Source: Pictodentalium vernedei (lineage: Eukaryota > Mollusca > Scaphopoda > Dentaliida > Dentaliidae). From it: DNA of 64,000 bases. The first letter of the stretch is position 1; the number at the start of each line of letters is the position of its first letter. Location: NCBI GenBank assembly GCA_031216915.1, contig CM062289.1, forward strand, positions 449,754,866-449,818,865. The letters run 5' to 3'. The position numbers and the translations under genes were made by a program. Shown here one piece after another: positions 52,579 through 63,727 of the stretch. The notes under the pieces were generated by a model. It was not told the origin of the DNA and made no database searches. It saw only the letters and a program-made list of their open reading frames with translations.

Positions 52579-52830
52579 AACCCTTTACCTAACATCAAAA
52601 GCAGACAACACTTGCAAAAAAATTCTCGAATAACTAATTTTTTTCTTTTTTTTTGTCTCAAAAACATAGGTTATGACCACTCGTTGAAACGAGCTCGACG
52701 AGCTCGTTCCAACGAGGGGTCATAACCTATGTTCTTGAAACAAAAAAAGAGAAAAAATATTGAAAAGTATTTGGCGATTTTTGAGAATAAGGCTGGCCGA
52801 TTTTGACGTTACGTTGGGTTAAAGGGTTAA
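52579..52830. mobile_element. TTAA-type palindromic MITE, subfamily A
   Basis: TTAACCCTTTACCTAACATC to GTTGGGTTAAAGGGTTAA, core GAAACGAGCTCGACGAGCTC. Confidence 0.75.
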
Positions 52831-53310
52831 AGGGTATTATCTATTGGCTTCCAAGCTTTCACACTAGACAGTTTTCTTTTAAATTGACGATCTGACGTTA
52901 ATTGCTGGTGGTGACGGTGTCTTTCGCAGTTCTGAAAGTGTTAAACACACCGATCCCGCACATCAGAGTAACAGCGTGCGTAATTGACAAAAGTCACTTG
53001 AATCTCATTGGAATTGCTTACGTTCTTACTCGGATGAATATCTCCGATAAAACACTTAATTTTCAAATAAACGAGAATAAATTGTCAACAAACCACATAT
53101 TCGCGTTTTGTCTGCCTTATTCTTTCTGGCATTGTCTGGCCTTGTCTGACATGGATCACAGCAACAAACGCTTTCCAGCATACCAAACACTTACTTTGAC
53201 GCTGCAGTAAAACGACTCGGCTGATCTCAATGACAGACGCCAAAATTAAATCTGATTGGTCATGACAGAAGCAAGAAATTTCTATAGGGATTCTTGACTC
53301 TTCACATAAG
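52831..53310. other. No gene seen
   Basis: No repeat or supported ORF recognised. Confidence 0.4.
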
Positions 53311-54160
53311 GCCATGCGATGTTTCGCAATCTGTTTCGATTCAAAACTTTCTCAGTGATTCGATTCGCGCCGATTCCGTAATTTTCGAATCGTCGAGATA
53401 TTCTCGAATCCAAATAAATCTCCGCACGTGAACTCTTCTATCACAAAAATCGCCATTTAAATTTTACTGTTTCGTGTTTTGTCTCGAAACCGGAGGGTTA
53501 AGGAGTATTGTACATTCTACCACGAATACACGTATCAGACAATATTGTGACCTGAGGGGGTACCTCGAATCCCCGATGACTGTACTTATCCTTCAGCGCG
53601 TCTAGAGATGCCTGCCAATATTATGAGATCAACAGCCAATTTCTCACAACCTACACTTATTGTTAGACGCCATCGAAACTTATTATTGTCTTTATTAAAC
53701 AGAAATTGAATTGCACCAATGTGTTGTCTACGTCCAAATGCGTCTCTATATACTTCGTCTAGAGCGTTTTGATTTCACCTTACACGAATAGCAGACGACA
53801 CTTGCAAACAAAATTCATAAATAACTGAAACAATTTAAATGCACATTTTCTGCCTTCAGATCATAGCTTATGACGTCTCATGGGAACGAGATCGTTCCAA
53901 TAAAGGGTCAAACGCTCCTGTTTCGACATAAAACCCGAAACAGTAAAATTCGCCATTCAAATTTTGCGATAGAAGGAGAGTTCACGAGGAGAGGTTTATT
54001 GGGAATCGAGATAGGGCCATGCGAAGCTTCGAGATTCGATTCGATTTCGGATCTTAAGTTGATATTCGGTTCGATTCGAAATCAGCCTCCTATTTCGTTT
54101 CCTCTCGAATCTTGTTCACGGGAATATAGCTTGGTATCAGGCACCTTCATAGTCTCACAA
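53311..54160. repeat. GATTCGATTCG-rich segments with a degenerate MITE
   Basis: AGGCCATGCGATGTTTCGC and ATTCGATTCGCGCCGATT at 53311..53410, and GGGCCATGCGAAGCTTCGAG plus GATTCGATTTCGG at 54014..54070, look like two ends or two copies of one element. A decayed TTAA-type MITE (CAGACGACACTTGCAAAC, GGAACGAGATCGTTCCAAT) is at 53779..53950. Confidence 0.45.
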
Positions 54161-54162
54161 AA

Positions 54163-54722
54163 TCAGTGGTGGCGCCAGGGGGGGGGGGGGGGGGGGCTAC
54201 AGCCGTCGGAGATTTTTAGTCAGTCCATCGGACTTCACGAGAAATTTCCGACAATCGAATGTAGAAATCTCGTCTTGTTAGTCTCGAACCCGTGCAGCAC
54301 TGGAACTTTGATAGAGAATAGTGATTCTCACGAAATTCCTTAATGTCGTTCGTCAAACTGGCTTTGTAGATGAAATATTTCCCGACCTTGTTATAATATG
54401 TTTACTTTAACCCTTTACCTAAGGTAACGGCCAAAACCGACCAGAGCTATTCTCAAAAATCCCCAATTAATTTTCATTATTTTTTTCATTTTTTGTCTCA
54501 AAAACATAGGTTATGACCCCTCGTTGGAACGAGCTCGTCTGCTTTTCAGGTTGCATGTAGGTAAAGGGTTAAATAATCAACAAACATACTCAATTTGCTT
54601 CTATTTTGGTTCTCCAATTTACCAATTTTCACTCATTTTCCTTCGTTTGGGAGGTCAAATGTTATAGCCCCCCTGTCGGAGAGGTCAGCCCCCCTGTCGA
54701 GAAATCCCTGGCGCCACCCCTG
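54163..54722. mobile_element. TIR element (GTGGCGCCAGGG) hosting a MITE
   Basis: Left CAGTGGTGGCGCCAGGG followed by a G-run, right CCCTGGCGCCACCCCTG. A TTAA-type MITE (54411..54573; TTAACCCTTTACCTAAGG to GGTAAAGGGTTAA, one core arm lost) is inserted inside. Confidence 0.65.
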
Positions 54723-54894
54723 CACAAAATCTACAGTTCAGATGATAATCGTAGATAAATAATGTTGAAATAAAAGACTAAGTGTAACGTTAACATAAAT
54801 AACATCTGCACTCATGCCAGCAGCCACGTCAATTTCAATATCACTATTCCCTACCACTGTTAAATGCAGATGTAAGGTTTCCAAGCAATGTCTA

Positions 54895-54992
54895 CGACGA
54901 ACTATAATTCTTAAAGAGTAATATTCCAACTACATCATCAAGGCATGCCTTCGACGAAGGCATGCCTTGAAGATGCAGTTGAATTATTTCAT
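54895..54992. repeat. Hairpin (AAGGCATGCCTTCG)
   Basis: AATATTCCAACTACATCATC AAGGCATGCC / GGCATGCCTTGAAGATGCAG, an inverted pair with a TCGACGA centre. Related half-sites at about 11118..11155 and 63702..63725. Confidence 0.55.
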
Positions 54993-55064
54993 CAGTCGGA
55001 ACTTGAACCATGACATTCGGAACAGATTCCCAACACCCATCGGTATCTCCTAGACGACAATTTA

Positions 55065-55465
55065 TTTATTTATTGGTGTTTAAGGTCACATACTTATGCA
55101 CAATAGCTAATCGTGACCATGACAGTTTTACGGGTGGTGGAAGCCGGAGTACCCGGAGAGATCCACCGAGCAACGACGAGCAGCTGTCAGCTCTTCAACA
55201 TCGCAACTCTGAACTCTGCACCGCGGCACAGGCAGGGTTAGATTGGTTGAAGACATGCGCACCATCGACGTGCAGTACGCCTTAGTACACAGCCTCATCT
55301 TGCACCCACGTAGGCGACGGGGTTAAGTGCCTTGCCCAAGGACACAACGCGGGAGAGCGAATCATTCCATAAAATGGTCACCCATCCGACTCCTAAACGC
55401 GCTCGACGTTGCTTAACTTCGGTGATCTGACGAGAACCGGTTACCGCGACGCCACCACGCCCCTA
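55065..55465 (-). mobile_element. 5S-headed SINE
   Basis: Tail TATTTATTGGTGTTTAAGG at left, TTTTACGGGTGGTGGAAGCC, CCTTGCCCAAGGACACAACG, then the reversed 5S head ending AGAACCGGTTACCGCGACGC. Nearly full length. Confidence 0.85.
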
Positions 55466-55629
55466 GACGACAATGATTCGATTCGAGGTTCCATTCGATT
55501 TCGAACAATAGATGTGATTCGATTCGAGATTCGATTCGAATAGAAAATGTGGGAATATCCCGACGATTCGAAAATTTGAGAATCAGCGCGACTTGAATCG
55601 AAACATCGGGAAAGTTTCGAATCGGGCAG
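55466..55629. repeat. GATTCGATTCG-rich element piece
   Basis: ATGATTCGATTCGAGG, GTGATTCGATTCGAGATTCG and ATTCGAAAATTTGAGAAT; same family as 53311 and 57180. Confidence 0.4.
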
Positions 55630-55806
55630 ACTTAGCATCGTTTGAAGACAAGTGCATCATCGACGTGCCTTAGTACACAGCCCCGCCGTGGGCAATCGGG
55701 ATTAAGAACCCTGTCTAAGGTCACAACGCAGTTACCCCTGACGGGGATCGAACCGCCGACCTTTCGGTTTGAAGTCCAATGCTGTAACCACCGAGCTACC
55801 GCTCCT
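55630..55806 (-). mobile_element. tRNA-headed SINE fragment
   Basis: CCCTGACGGGGATCGAACCG and AATGCTGTAACCACCGAGC form the tRNA-like head on the minus strand; only the first half of the body remains. Confidence 0.65.
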
Positions 55807-56273
55807 CCAGTATTAATTGATTACTGTACCACTTAACTGCATAAAATGACGAAGGTACCAAATGTAAGTGAAATTCGCTGGTCGGATATAATTATTTACT
55901 CATCTTTCAGGTCACTTTCAGCATATATGGCTATAAATAAGTAAAATTAAATCCAACTTTTTATTCCTATCATACCCACCGTGCATGGGGGATTCTATCC
56001 AGGCGTTGGTTACCGGATCCTATTATACCAGAACTCACAGCATTAAACAAGAATACCTCAACATCCGGGAGTACCCATGAGGATGATGTTTGGCACGAAT
56101 TGAGTCAGCGCTGAATGACACTTTTGGGGCCGTCTGAAAAATATCCATCTCCCGATAAAAGAATAATATTTGTTGCAGATCCACCTCAGAGTGAATGCTA
56201 TTTGATGATTGTAAAAAACCGAAAGCTGTTCAATAGCATTAATACCAGTCTTTAACCTGAGGCCACATGAACC
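55807..56273. other. No gene; weak repeat
   Basis: 55905..56090 shares blocks with 47430..47660 (TTTCAGCATATATGGCT, GGTTACCGGATCC, GGGAGTACCCATGAG). Nothing coding. Confidence 0.35.
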
Positions 56274-56522
56274 ATTTACCTAACGAATCGCCCGCATCCG
56301 CCCGCGTAATATGCAAATTGAGCAATTGAAAAAATTTAATTTTTCAAAATATTTCAACAAAACCATATCATGTGACCCCTCATTGGAACGAGCTCATTGA
56401 GCTCGTTCCAATGAGGGGTCACATGATATGGTTTTGTTAAAACATTTTGAAAAATTTTAAAAAATAATAAATGATATTTAAAATAGTAAATTTTGATATC
56501 GTCTGCGTTGGGTAAAGGGTTT
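56274..56522. mobile_element. TTAA-type palindromic MITE, subfamily B
   Basis: Best subfamily B copy: TTACCTAACGAATCGCCC ... ACCATATCATGTGACCCCTC, core GGAACGAGCTCATTGAGCTC, inverse arm, GTTGGGTAAAGGG. A degenerate subfamily A copy follows directly (56523..56755). Confidence 0.75.
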
Positions 56523-56755
56523 ACCATTTACCCCATGTAACGGAAAGCGTTTTTCACAAAAATCGCCAATCAAATTTTATTTTTTTTATTTTTTGGGTTC
56601 AAAAACAGAGCTTATGTCCACCCATTGGAAAGGCCCCAACGAGTCGTTCAAATAAAGGGATTCTAAGCCACGTTTTTCAGACAAAAAAGAACGGATATAG
56701 CCATTTAAAAATTAGGTTTTGATAGAGTGGTCTTCTCTTCGGGTGATGGGTTTAG

Positions 56756-57340
56756 GTCTATCTTGAAAATGTACACTTCCATGACACGCCATCTCTCGTC
56801 ATGGACGATGACATCATACAAAAGTTTGTTCTGCAAAATTCTATACTCATAATACACTAGTACTCATCTTGAATCTCCCATTATTATACTCAAAGAAGTA
56901 ATAGTTGTTACAGTGAAATTCCCCGTGACGTACTGGCAGCTCATTGTCTGTGTTTTACCCTACATTTAACGCCTTTTTACATTGTATATTATATGACGTA
57001 TAAATGACCACGAATTTTCACTGTAAAATGAACTGGATGAGTAATGTGTGAGAGGAGATGGCGGGAGGCAAACGACTTCTCTTGCCACCGTAAGTTCCCA
57101 CGTGCCTGACTTCCTTTGTTATCAGTGTATGTCATTTTCTGCACGCCGCTGAATCAAAAATATATCACATTGTAGGGCCCCAGCGAAGCTTCTAAATTCG
57201 ATTTAATTCGGAATCGCCCCGATGATTCAATTAAGTAACGCTAATTCGGGAATTTTCGAAACGTCGAGATGTTCTTAAAGCCTACCAAAAGTGTCCTTTT
57301 GTACTCTTCTTCTGTCATCAGATCTCCTGTATAGGAGACC
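56756..57340. other. No gene; GATTCG-like piece
   Basis: 57175..57260 has GGGCCCCAGCGAAGCTTCT and ATTCGGAATCGCC, resembling the 54014 element. Otherwise nothing seen. Confidence 0.35.
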
Positions 57341-57590
57341 GGGAGCCAATACTATAAAACTTTTACAATTGTATTTTCTAGAATTGTATTTTCTACCTAT
57401 TAATATAACTGACTAAAATGAATCATTAGCATTTTAAAAGATATGGCAATTTGCCAGCTGGCAAATTGCCAGATCTTTGAAAATGCTAATGGTTCATTTT
57501 TACCCATTTAACGTCATAACTAGAAAAATACAATTCTAGAAAATACAATTGTAAAAGTTCTATAATATTGGTTCCTGATGATATGCGAAC
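57340..57590. mobile_element. Fully palindromic element, about 250 bp
   Basis: Arms GGAGCCAATACTATAAAACT ... TTGCCAGCTGGCAA ... AGTTCTATAATATTGGTTCC, complementary almost throughout; centre CCAGCTGG. Includes inverted TACAATTCTAGAAAATACAA blocks. Confidence 0.75.
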
Positions 57591-57952
57591 AGTTCAAGGA
57601 GGTTCCGCTTCCGAAACTACAATGATTCCAATTTGAAATATCCCGTGCTACTTTTTATTGATTTGCCCAAACAGACCAGTAGTAGTTAAAAACAATACTT
57701 GATTGGTGATTGGCAATATTTACCGTTGTAAGGCGGTGCAATATTTACATTTTGAGGAGCCATGAAATGATTAAATAAGGTGACAACAAAACTAAAAGCT
57801 GTATTTGAGTCGAGTATTTGCGCTCGATCGGTCATAAAGAGGAAGATGGCACGGTAAAATGAGAGAGACTGGAGAAAAAGATAACCTTAGTTGAAAGAGT
57901 TTATGCCAGAGCAGGTTCCGATATCATTTAACAGTCTTTATTCATTCAGTAT
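57591..57952. other. No gene seen
   Basis: AT-rich, no repeat family recognised. Confidence 0.4.
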
Positions 57953-57960
57953 GATGTAGG
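57953..57960. repeat. 8-bp target-site duplication, left
   Basis: GATGTAGG, identical to 58581..58588 on the other side of the hAT-type element. Confidence 0.85.
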
Positions 57961-58580
57961 CAGGGCTCAAAATAAGTGGTTTCGCATCGCTATTTGCTAT
58001 GCAAAACATGCTAAAAGCTACACAATTTTCAATTATGTATAGCATTTTGCGATACAATATATTCAACTGCAGCCTAATAGGCTGCAGTTGAATATCCTGT
58101 ATTGCAAAATGTAAAAATGAAAATTTGCAACAAACTTTGCAAGCTAGTTCACTGATGCTTTACTCCTGATATAAGATTAACTCTCCGTCTCGCATTAGCA
58201 ACTTCATATGTAACGCGAATTTTTATTGGTTTAAATTCATCCTGCATTATTTCTGCATTTTGCATAAAATACCCAGTCAAAATAACTTTAAGCCCATCAA
58301 ATTAAGAGATGTTACGCATTTGGAAATATCTAAGTCCGTGTAGTTGTTAAAGGCAGTTTAGTTGAAAAAACATAGCTAGTGCTTCATGTGTTGCAGTTCA
58401 TTTGAAAAAGCACAGAAATGGATGGACATTATTCTATCTGCTCAGAAGATTTCAATAAAAAACAGTATGGCATAACTCCGATATACATGAACTGCTATGC
58501 AATTTAAACAAAATGCTATTCATTTTTTAGAAATGTGTAGCATTTTGCTATGCATAGAAAAAATGGTATTTTGAGCCCTG
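57961..58580. mobile_element. hAT-type non-autonomous element, 620 bp
   Basis: Starts CAGGGCTCAAAATA and ends TATTTTGAGCCCTG, flanked by the 8-bp duplication GATGTAGG expected for hAT. The central hairpin ATTCAACTGCAGCC / GGCTGCAGTTGAAT is at 58065..58094. Repeats TGTAGCATTTTGC near both ends. No transposase. Confidence 0.88.
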
Positions 58581-58588
58581 GATGTAGG
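58581..58588. repeat. 8-bp target-site duplication, right
   Basis: GATGTAGG directly after the element. Confidence 0.85.
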
Positions 58589-59440
58589 CGATCTTCCCCA
58601 CCCTTTCCTCCCTGTGGGTTACGTAATCACGTTACGCCCCTACTTTGGCATTATTCAAATCGAAATAGGTTCCAATTTTCCCCCTTTATTATCGGTTTGT
58701 CTTTCTCCTTTTCAGACACTTTTAGACGTGTGCTTGCGTTGGAAGGTACCAGGCATCTTTCTTTTCCACATATAATACTCGAGTGGCTATCTCAATTTCT
58801 TTGCGTGACCATTATATTTATCGCAAAGTTACGAACTGTTTGCACGTGAATCGAAATTATCAATAATTGCTACGTAAACTGTAAATATTCTGTTAAGTAA
58901 CTATTCACGTGTAGCTCGGAGCGTTTTCTGTCTGCAGACATTACAACTTCAATGCATTGTGACGACTATAATTTTAATTATGAGAAGTGGAAAGTGTTGT
59001 TTATTCTCGTTGTAATGAATAAATGAAATTACAGAGTAACAGACAAGGCCCCCAGAAAAACTTTCTCCAAGTTTTTATGAACAGTTCAGGACCATTAAAT
59101 ATTTATTCGAGACTCCTACATGGTATATATGCATGTAATTGCATCACCACTTATTTGAATAAGCGCTGACAAACCACTCTCTGTGCGAAATTAAAGGTGC
59201 AGGCATTGCGATATGTATAGTGACCTAGACGTATGTACAAAAGGTTCAGTCGAATTGTTCAAGAGGAGGTGGCTTGATTATTTGGTCTCAAAGATGAATT
59301 CTTCACACGAAACATTGTGAATAATTTGTCATTTTTGTCATTAAAAAATACGAAATCGATAAATTATGCACTCATCTACAACAGATCAATTCTACTCGGT
59401 TATATTGAAGGATATGACATACGGTGTTGTGTATTTAACA
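58589..59440. other. No gene seen
   Basis: A 99-residue frame spans the hAT element border and is not credible. No other feature. Confidence 0.4.
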
Positions 59441-59655
59441 ATTTACCTAACGAATCCGCCCCCATAATTTACACATTTAGTAACTGAAAAAACAAAAAAC
59501 ATTTTCATAAAACAATATCATGTGACCCCTCTTTGGAACGAGCTCATCGAGATCGTTCCAATGAGGGTTCACATGATATGGGTTTATGGAAATTCTTTTA
59601 AAATTTAAAAAAAACAATAATTAAATTAATAAATTTTATATACTGTGCGTTGGGT
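59441..59655. mobile_element. TTAA-type MITE, subfamily B
   Basis: AATTTACCTAACGAATCCG ... CAATATCATGTGACCCCTC, core GGAACGAGCTCATCGAGATC, inverse arm, GTTGGGTAAA. Confidence 0.65.
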
Positions 59656-59721
59656 AAAAGACTTGAGGTGAAGATGAATAAATTACATATGAATACGGAT
59701 CAAATATCACCCAGGGCTCGT

Positions 59722-60235
59722 ACACTGCAAAAAATATAGGTTCTCTTTAGAACAAAACTGGTTCTAATCTTGTCCCTGAGATGGAACCAGCTCTGTTTAA
59801 ACAGTATTTATTTCAAATCAAATAAATTTACCAAGATTAGCATTCTATTTTAACAGAATATTACATGAACTGAAGTAGATTCAGCACTAAACTTGGAGCT
59901 TATTCAACGCAGTCGCCAAACATTTTGAAACAAAGGAGATATGAACAGTTGGCATATCGAACCAGTTTTGGTTCTGTATAGAACCAAAACTGGTTCGATA
60001 TGCCAACTGTTCATATCTCCTTTGCTTAATAATGATTTGAGACAACCTCGTATAAGCTCTAAACTTACGGCTGAACTCCCCTCAATTTATGTTTAATTCT
60101 GTTAATATTTAATGTTAATCTTTATAAATTTATTTGATTTGAAATAAATACTGTTTAAACAGAACTGGTTCCATCTCAGGGACAAGATTAGAACCAGTTT
60201 TGGTTCTAAAGAGAACCTATATTTTTTGCAGTGTA
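59722..60235. mobile_element. Long-TIR element (CACTGCAAAAAATATAGG)
   Basis: Left TACACTGCAAAAAATATAGG and right CCTATATTTTTTGCAGTGTA are inverted for about 110 bp, including GGTTCTCTTTAGAAC and AACAGTATTTATTTCAAATC. The central palindrome (59936..60024) has arms GAACAGTTGGCATATCGAAC. TA flanks suggest Tc1/mariner-type mobilisation. Confidence 0.75.
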
Positions 60236-60865
60236 CAACGACTGGTCCATCCCTAAAAATTGCAATGCTGTACTCCCGACATAGATTTAAAGGTAGTCAT
60301 ACAACTGAGGGCTTTTGGGCTGAGTGAGTTAATTTCTTGTTTTAGAAAACGGTGATACATTTTACCATTAAAAGCGCTGACGTCGCCATGTAGGATTCGA
60401 AACTGTTTTCCAGATACTTCCTTACCTCCACTTTTGATTATCAAACTACCAGATTACAACAGTCTATTTTATTTGTATTGACGACATGACAAACCACTTT
60501 TATCTCCATATCTTATCAAATTGGTTTGGGAGAAAATACTCCCATACGCGCTTAATGCGTCACCGCATGAAAGTTATACACTTTAACAAAAATAAAATGT
60601 ATCTCCATGTGATATCTGCCTTCCAATTTTGGGATTTCACTACTACGTTTTTTTTATAGTTCAGATAAAATATCCCTGGCGAATATTGTGAAGATTTTTT
60701 CGAAACAAACCCTTTAAAATATATATTAAATGTTAGACGACTTCTTCTTCAAGGCATTGGCAACCGATTCCTATTTTGTCAGCGAAACTGCAGAAGTAAA
60801 CAAGAACTGCTGAACTTCCTGTTTCCATGGGGTGATGCGATCTCAGGACAGAAAACAACGAGGGC
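60236..60865. other. No gene seen
   Basis: No supported ORF or repeat. Confidence 0.4.
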
Positions 60866-61192
60866 ATGGCTAATCGTGACCGTGACAGTTTTACGGGTGG
60901 AGGAAGCCGGAATACCCGGAGAGAACCACCGAGCATCGACGGGCAACTTATAGCTCCTCAACATTCTAACTCTATTCAAGCTCAGATCAAGCAGGGTTAC
61001 AACGGTTGAAGACATGTGCCCCATCGACGTGCAGTACACCTCAGTGCACGGCGTCATCGTGCCCCCATGTAGGCAACCAGGATAAAGTGCCTTGCCCAAG
61101 GACACAACGTGGGCCGTCCCGGGCGGGGATCGAACGCGGAACCTCTAGCATAGAAGTCCAAACAGACTACCAATGAGCCACCGCGCTCCCCT
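60866..61192 (-). mobile_element. tRNA-headed SINE
   Basis: On the minus strand GGGAGCGCGGTGGCTCATTG ... GGTTCCGCGTTCGATCC is a good tRNA-like head (A and B boxes). The body has GTGTCCTTGGGCAAGGCACT, and the 3' part ends CTTCCTCCACCCGTAAAACT at the left. Confidence 0.8.
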
Positions 61193-61194
61193 CG

Positions 61195-61835
61195 CAATAC
61201 GATGTGATATCGCGATACGATCTCCACGATTCGATACATTTCGCGATACACTCTTCAATCATCAAAAAGTGAGGACTAAAGAAGCAAATCTGCAGTTATG
61301 GACCACCGGGTCACCCGGTGGTCCATAACTGCAGATTTGCTTCTTGAGTCCTCATATTTCTATTGAGATGGTGAGTAGAGGGGAAATCTAATATCCAACC
61401 ACACAATGGCCAAAGAAAAAATCATCATATACAGTTTTGTGTCAAGCAGCTTCATTTCAATGAAATTATATTTTTCAAACTTTTTGACAACAAAACATCG
61501 TGAGACACTTTTCTGTTTACTTGGAATTTGTGATTTGTTGGATCATAGTATACAAAGGTTCAAGAGTGAGGTTAATGGTTTGTCCTATTCAATGCTAACA
61601 AATACCCGAAAGCAATGTAAATTCAAACTTCTACAATCTGGATTCGAAAGGAAAACAGCATACAATGGATGCGAATAGTCAACAATGAGGCAATTTTTGA
61701 AGTGTCCTTAACAAAATATTCATAAAATTTTGGGTCCACGTGTATCGTGATACAGTGCAAGCAAATCGTGATACATATCGTCAGAGAATGAATCGCGATA
61801 CATTCGTTTCACGATAAATTGTTGCAGCACAGGCA
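61195..61835. mobile_element. TIR-like element with GCGATAC repeats and palindrome
   Basis: CGATGTGATATCGCGATACG at the left and AATCGCGATACATTCGTTTC near the right are related in inverse. 61290..61354 is a palindrome with arms GAAGCAAATCTGCAGTTATG and centre CCGGGTCACCCGG. An unrecognised 90-residue frame lies at 61406..61678. Confidence 0.5.
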
Positions 61836-62545
61836 GAGCACAGGAACATGTATCAACGACCCCATTTGGGGCTTTTCCTTATTTCAAGCGCATCGAAGGC
61901 GCGCGTCAAATGCAGAAAAAAACCCAACAAGGGTCGATGATTTTAAAATATCACCCTAGGTGGTCTGTTTACTTTCTTTGCGTGACACTGTTTTATGTCG
62001 AAACATTTCATTTATGTCATAACGTCACTCCGATGCGTAACAACCAATCATGTGCGTTGTTACATAACGTCCTCACACGCATATCAACTCTTAGATATTG
62101 CTGGAATGTGAAGGACATTGTATAAAAGAACCACTGTATGTAAAGTTTAAGATACTGGAAGCAACGCCAAAGTGTTGAAATCAACTCACATTTATAATAA
62201 AAAAAACGTTAATGCAGACGAATTTTCATTAGATACGACATCGCGAAGATAAGGTGGAGTTGATCGTAAGTGACCAGATGCAAACAAAAACAGCGTGACA
62301 TAATTTCTGAATACACGTTCAAATAATTTGACCTGTGCTGCTGTTGGGTGTTAAGTTACTGAAAACCCACATTTTATGGAACAATGTTGTTGTGCTCTTT
62401 AACAAACAATGAGTAACGCGGTCACCGCAAATTGTCAAAGTTGCGTTGTAAAATTATTCACTCTCATTGTCACTTCCTATGATGATACACTTGAATTTTT
62501 GAATTTACAAGTGTGTAATATTTAATTGTGAAGTTTCTATTTATT
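61836..62545. other. No gene seen
   Basis: Non-repetitive; no supported feature. Confidence 0.4.
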
Positions 62546-62580
62546 GTGTGTGTGTGGGGGGGGGGGGGGGGGGGGGGGGT
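62546..62580. repeat. G-run and (TG)n tract
   Basis: TGTGTGTGTG followed by an almost pure G tract of about 24 bases. Confidence 0.9.
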
Positions 62581-62705
62581 CATTGGCTATTAATAGTTCT
62601 GTCGCTAATTGTAAGGAATTTTGTTTCGTTTTGTAAGCGATCAGCTGAGTCGATCACTGAAACGCACATAGAATGTATACATACGTCTGTTATAATATCC
62701 CGTTG

Positions 62706-62775
62706 CGTTCCCGGAAACGAGTCGTCTATATGATACGGAATCAGAATGAGTCGTCTATATGATACGGAATCGGAC
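62706..62775. repeat. Dispersed GTCGTCTATATGATACGG repeat
   Basis: Two tandem units of GAGTCGTCTATATGATACGG; the inverted equivalent is at 12077..12150. Confidence 0.7.
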
Positions 62776-63200
62776 CACATTGTGTGGTACGTACCGTTTC
62801 TCTCGACTTTGAAGCCAAAATGTGTATGATTGTTAGATAAATGACTGGAAAAGACCTCTCTATGCCATTTTCAACAGTGTGTCACAAAACAACAGAATAT
62901 CATTGGCTCTGTCAAAGAAACTCCGACAATTATTCTGAATAATGTGGGATGATCAAGTAGATTTCGACACCACAAGAATGTAGAAATCTGCAGAAAATTC
63001 TTTAAACCTTTGCGTTACGTAATATTCACATCCAAAATAACTTTACACCAAAAGCGCTAGTCAATTTTCTTTCGATTGGTTTCGCTAAAACAAAGATTAT
63101 TGCCCTTCATTGGCTAAAAAACTGTTTTTTATGCGAACAAAAAAATTATTTTGTTTTTGTTTTTTAAGAAATCTTATCTCAAGTGCCGTCTGCTAGTCGT

Positions 63201-63437
63201 AACCCTTTACCCAACGTAACGTCCAAAATGGCCAGCGCTATTCACAAAAATCACTATTCAATTTTCAGTATTTTTCTTCTTTTTTATCCCAAACACATAG
63301 CTAATGAACCCTCATTGGAACGAGCTCGTTGAGCTCGTTCCAACGGGGTCATAATCTATGTTTTTGACGCAAAAAATGAAAAAAATAGCTATTTTTTGCA
63401 AGTGTCGTCTGCATTTCGTGTGAGGAAAGAGTTAACT
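63201..63437. mobile_element. TTAA-type palindromic MITE, subfamily A
   Basis: TAACCCTTTACCCAACGTAA, core GGAACGAGCTCGTTGAGCTC, right end GTGAGGAAAGAGTTAA. Confidence 0.7.
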
Positions 63438-63559
63438 AACAAGAGAAAAACTGTTGGTTTATGGCTGTAAATTGGACGATTCGGTTCCTTCTCTCCCGCA
63501 AATTCCCAATGACGTGCACAATACCTACATAAAAAACGCATTCTATTGTATGACCTAAT

Positions 63560-63650
63560 CATAGGGCTGCATGATATTCAAAACTGAACACCGGTATCGG
63601 TATTTAAAAAATACCGCGGTATACCGGTATATCGAAAACTGTTCAATTAT
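63560..63650. mobile_element. Left end of a TAGGGCTGCATGATA element
   Basis: TAGGGCTGCATGATATTC followed by ACCGGTATCGGTATTT and ACCGCGGTATACCGGTAT; resembles the other TAGRGCTG ends (5852, 39681). No matching right end recognised before the window ends. Confidence 0.4.
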
Positions 63651-63727
63651 ATGAACACAAGTACCACAATCGAGACTCGAGGCACCACAGTCGGAACGAA
63701 TTAGCATGCCTTGATGATGCGGTTCGA

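Noticed and set aside
53870..54343. 157-residue ORF as a gene
   Set aside because: It runs across a decayed MITE, GATTCG repeats and a G-run of another transposon, so it is a chance frame.
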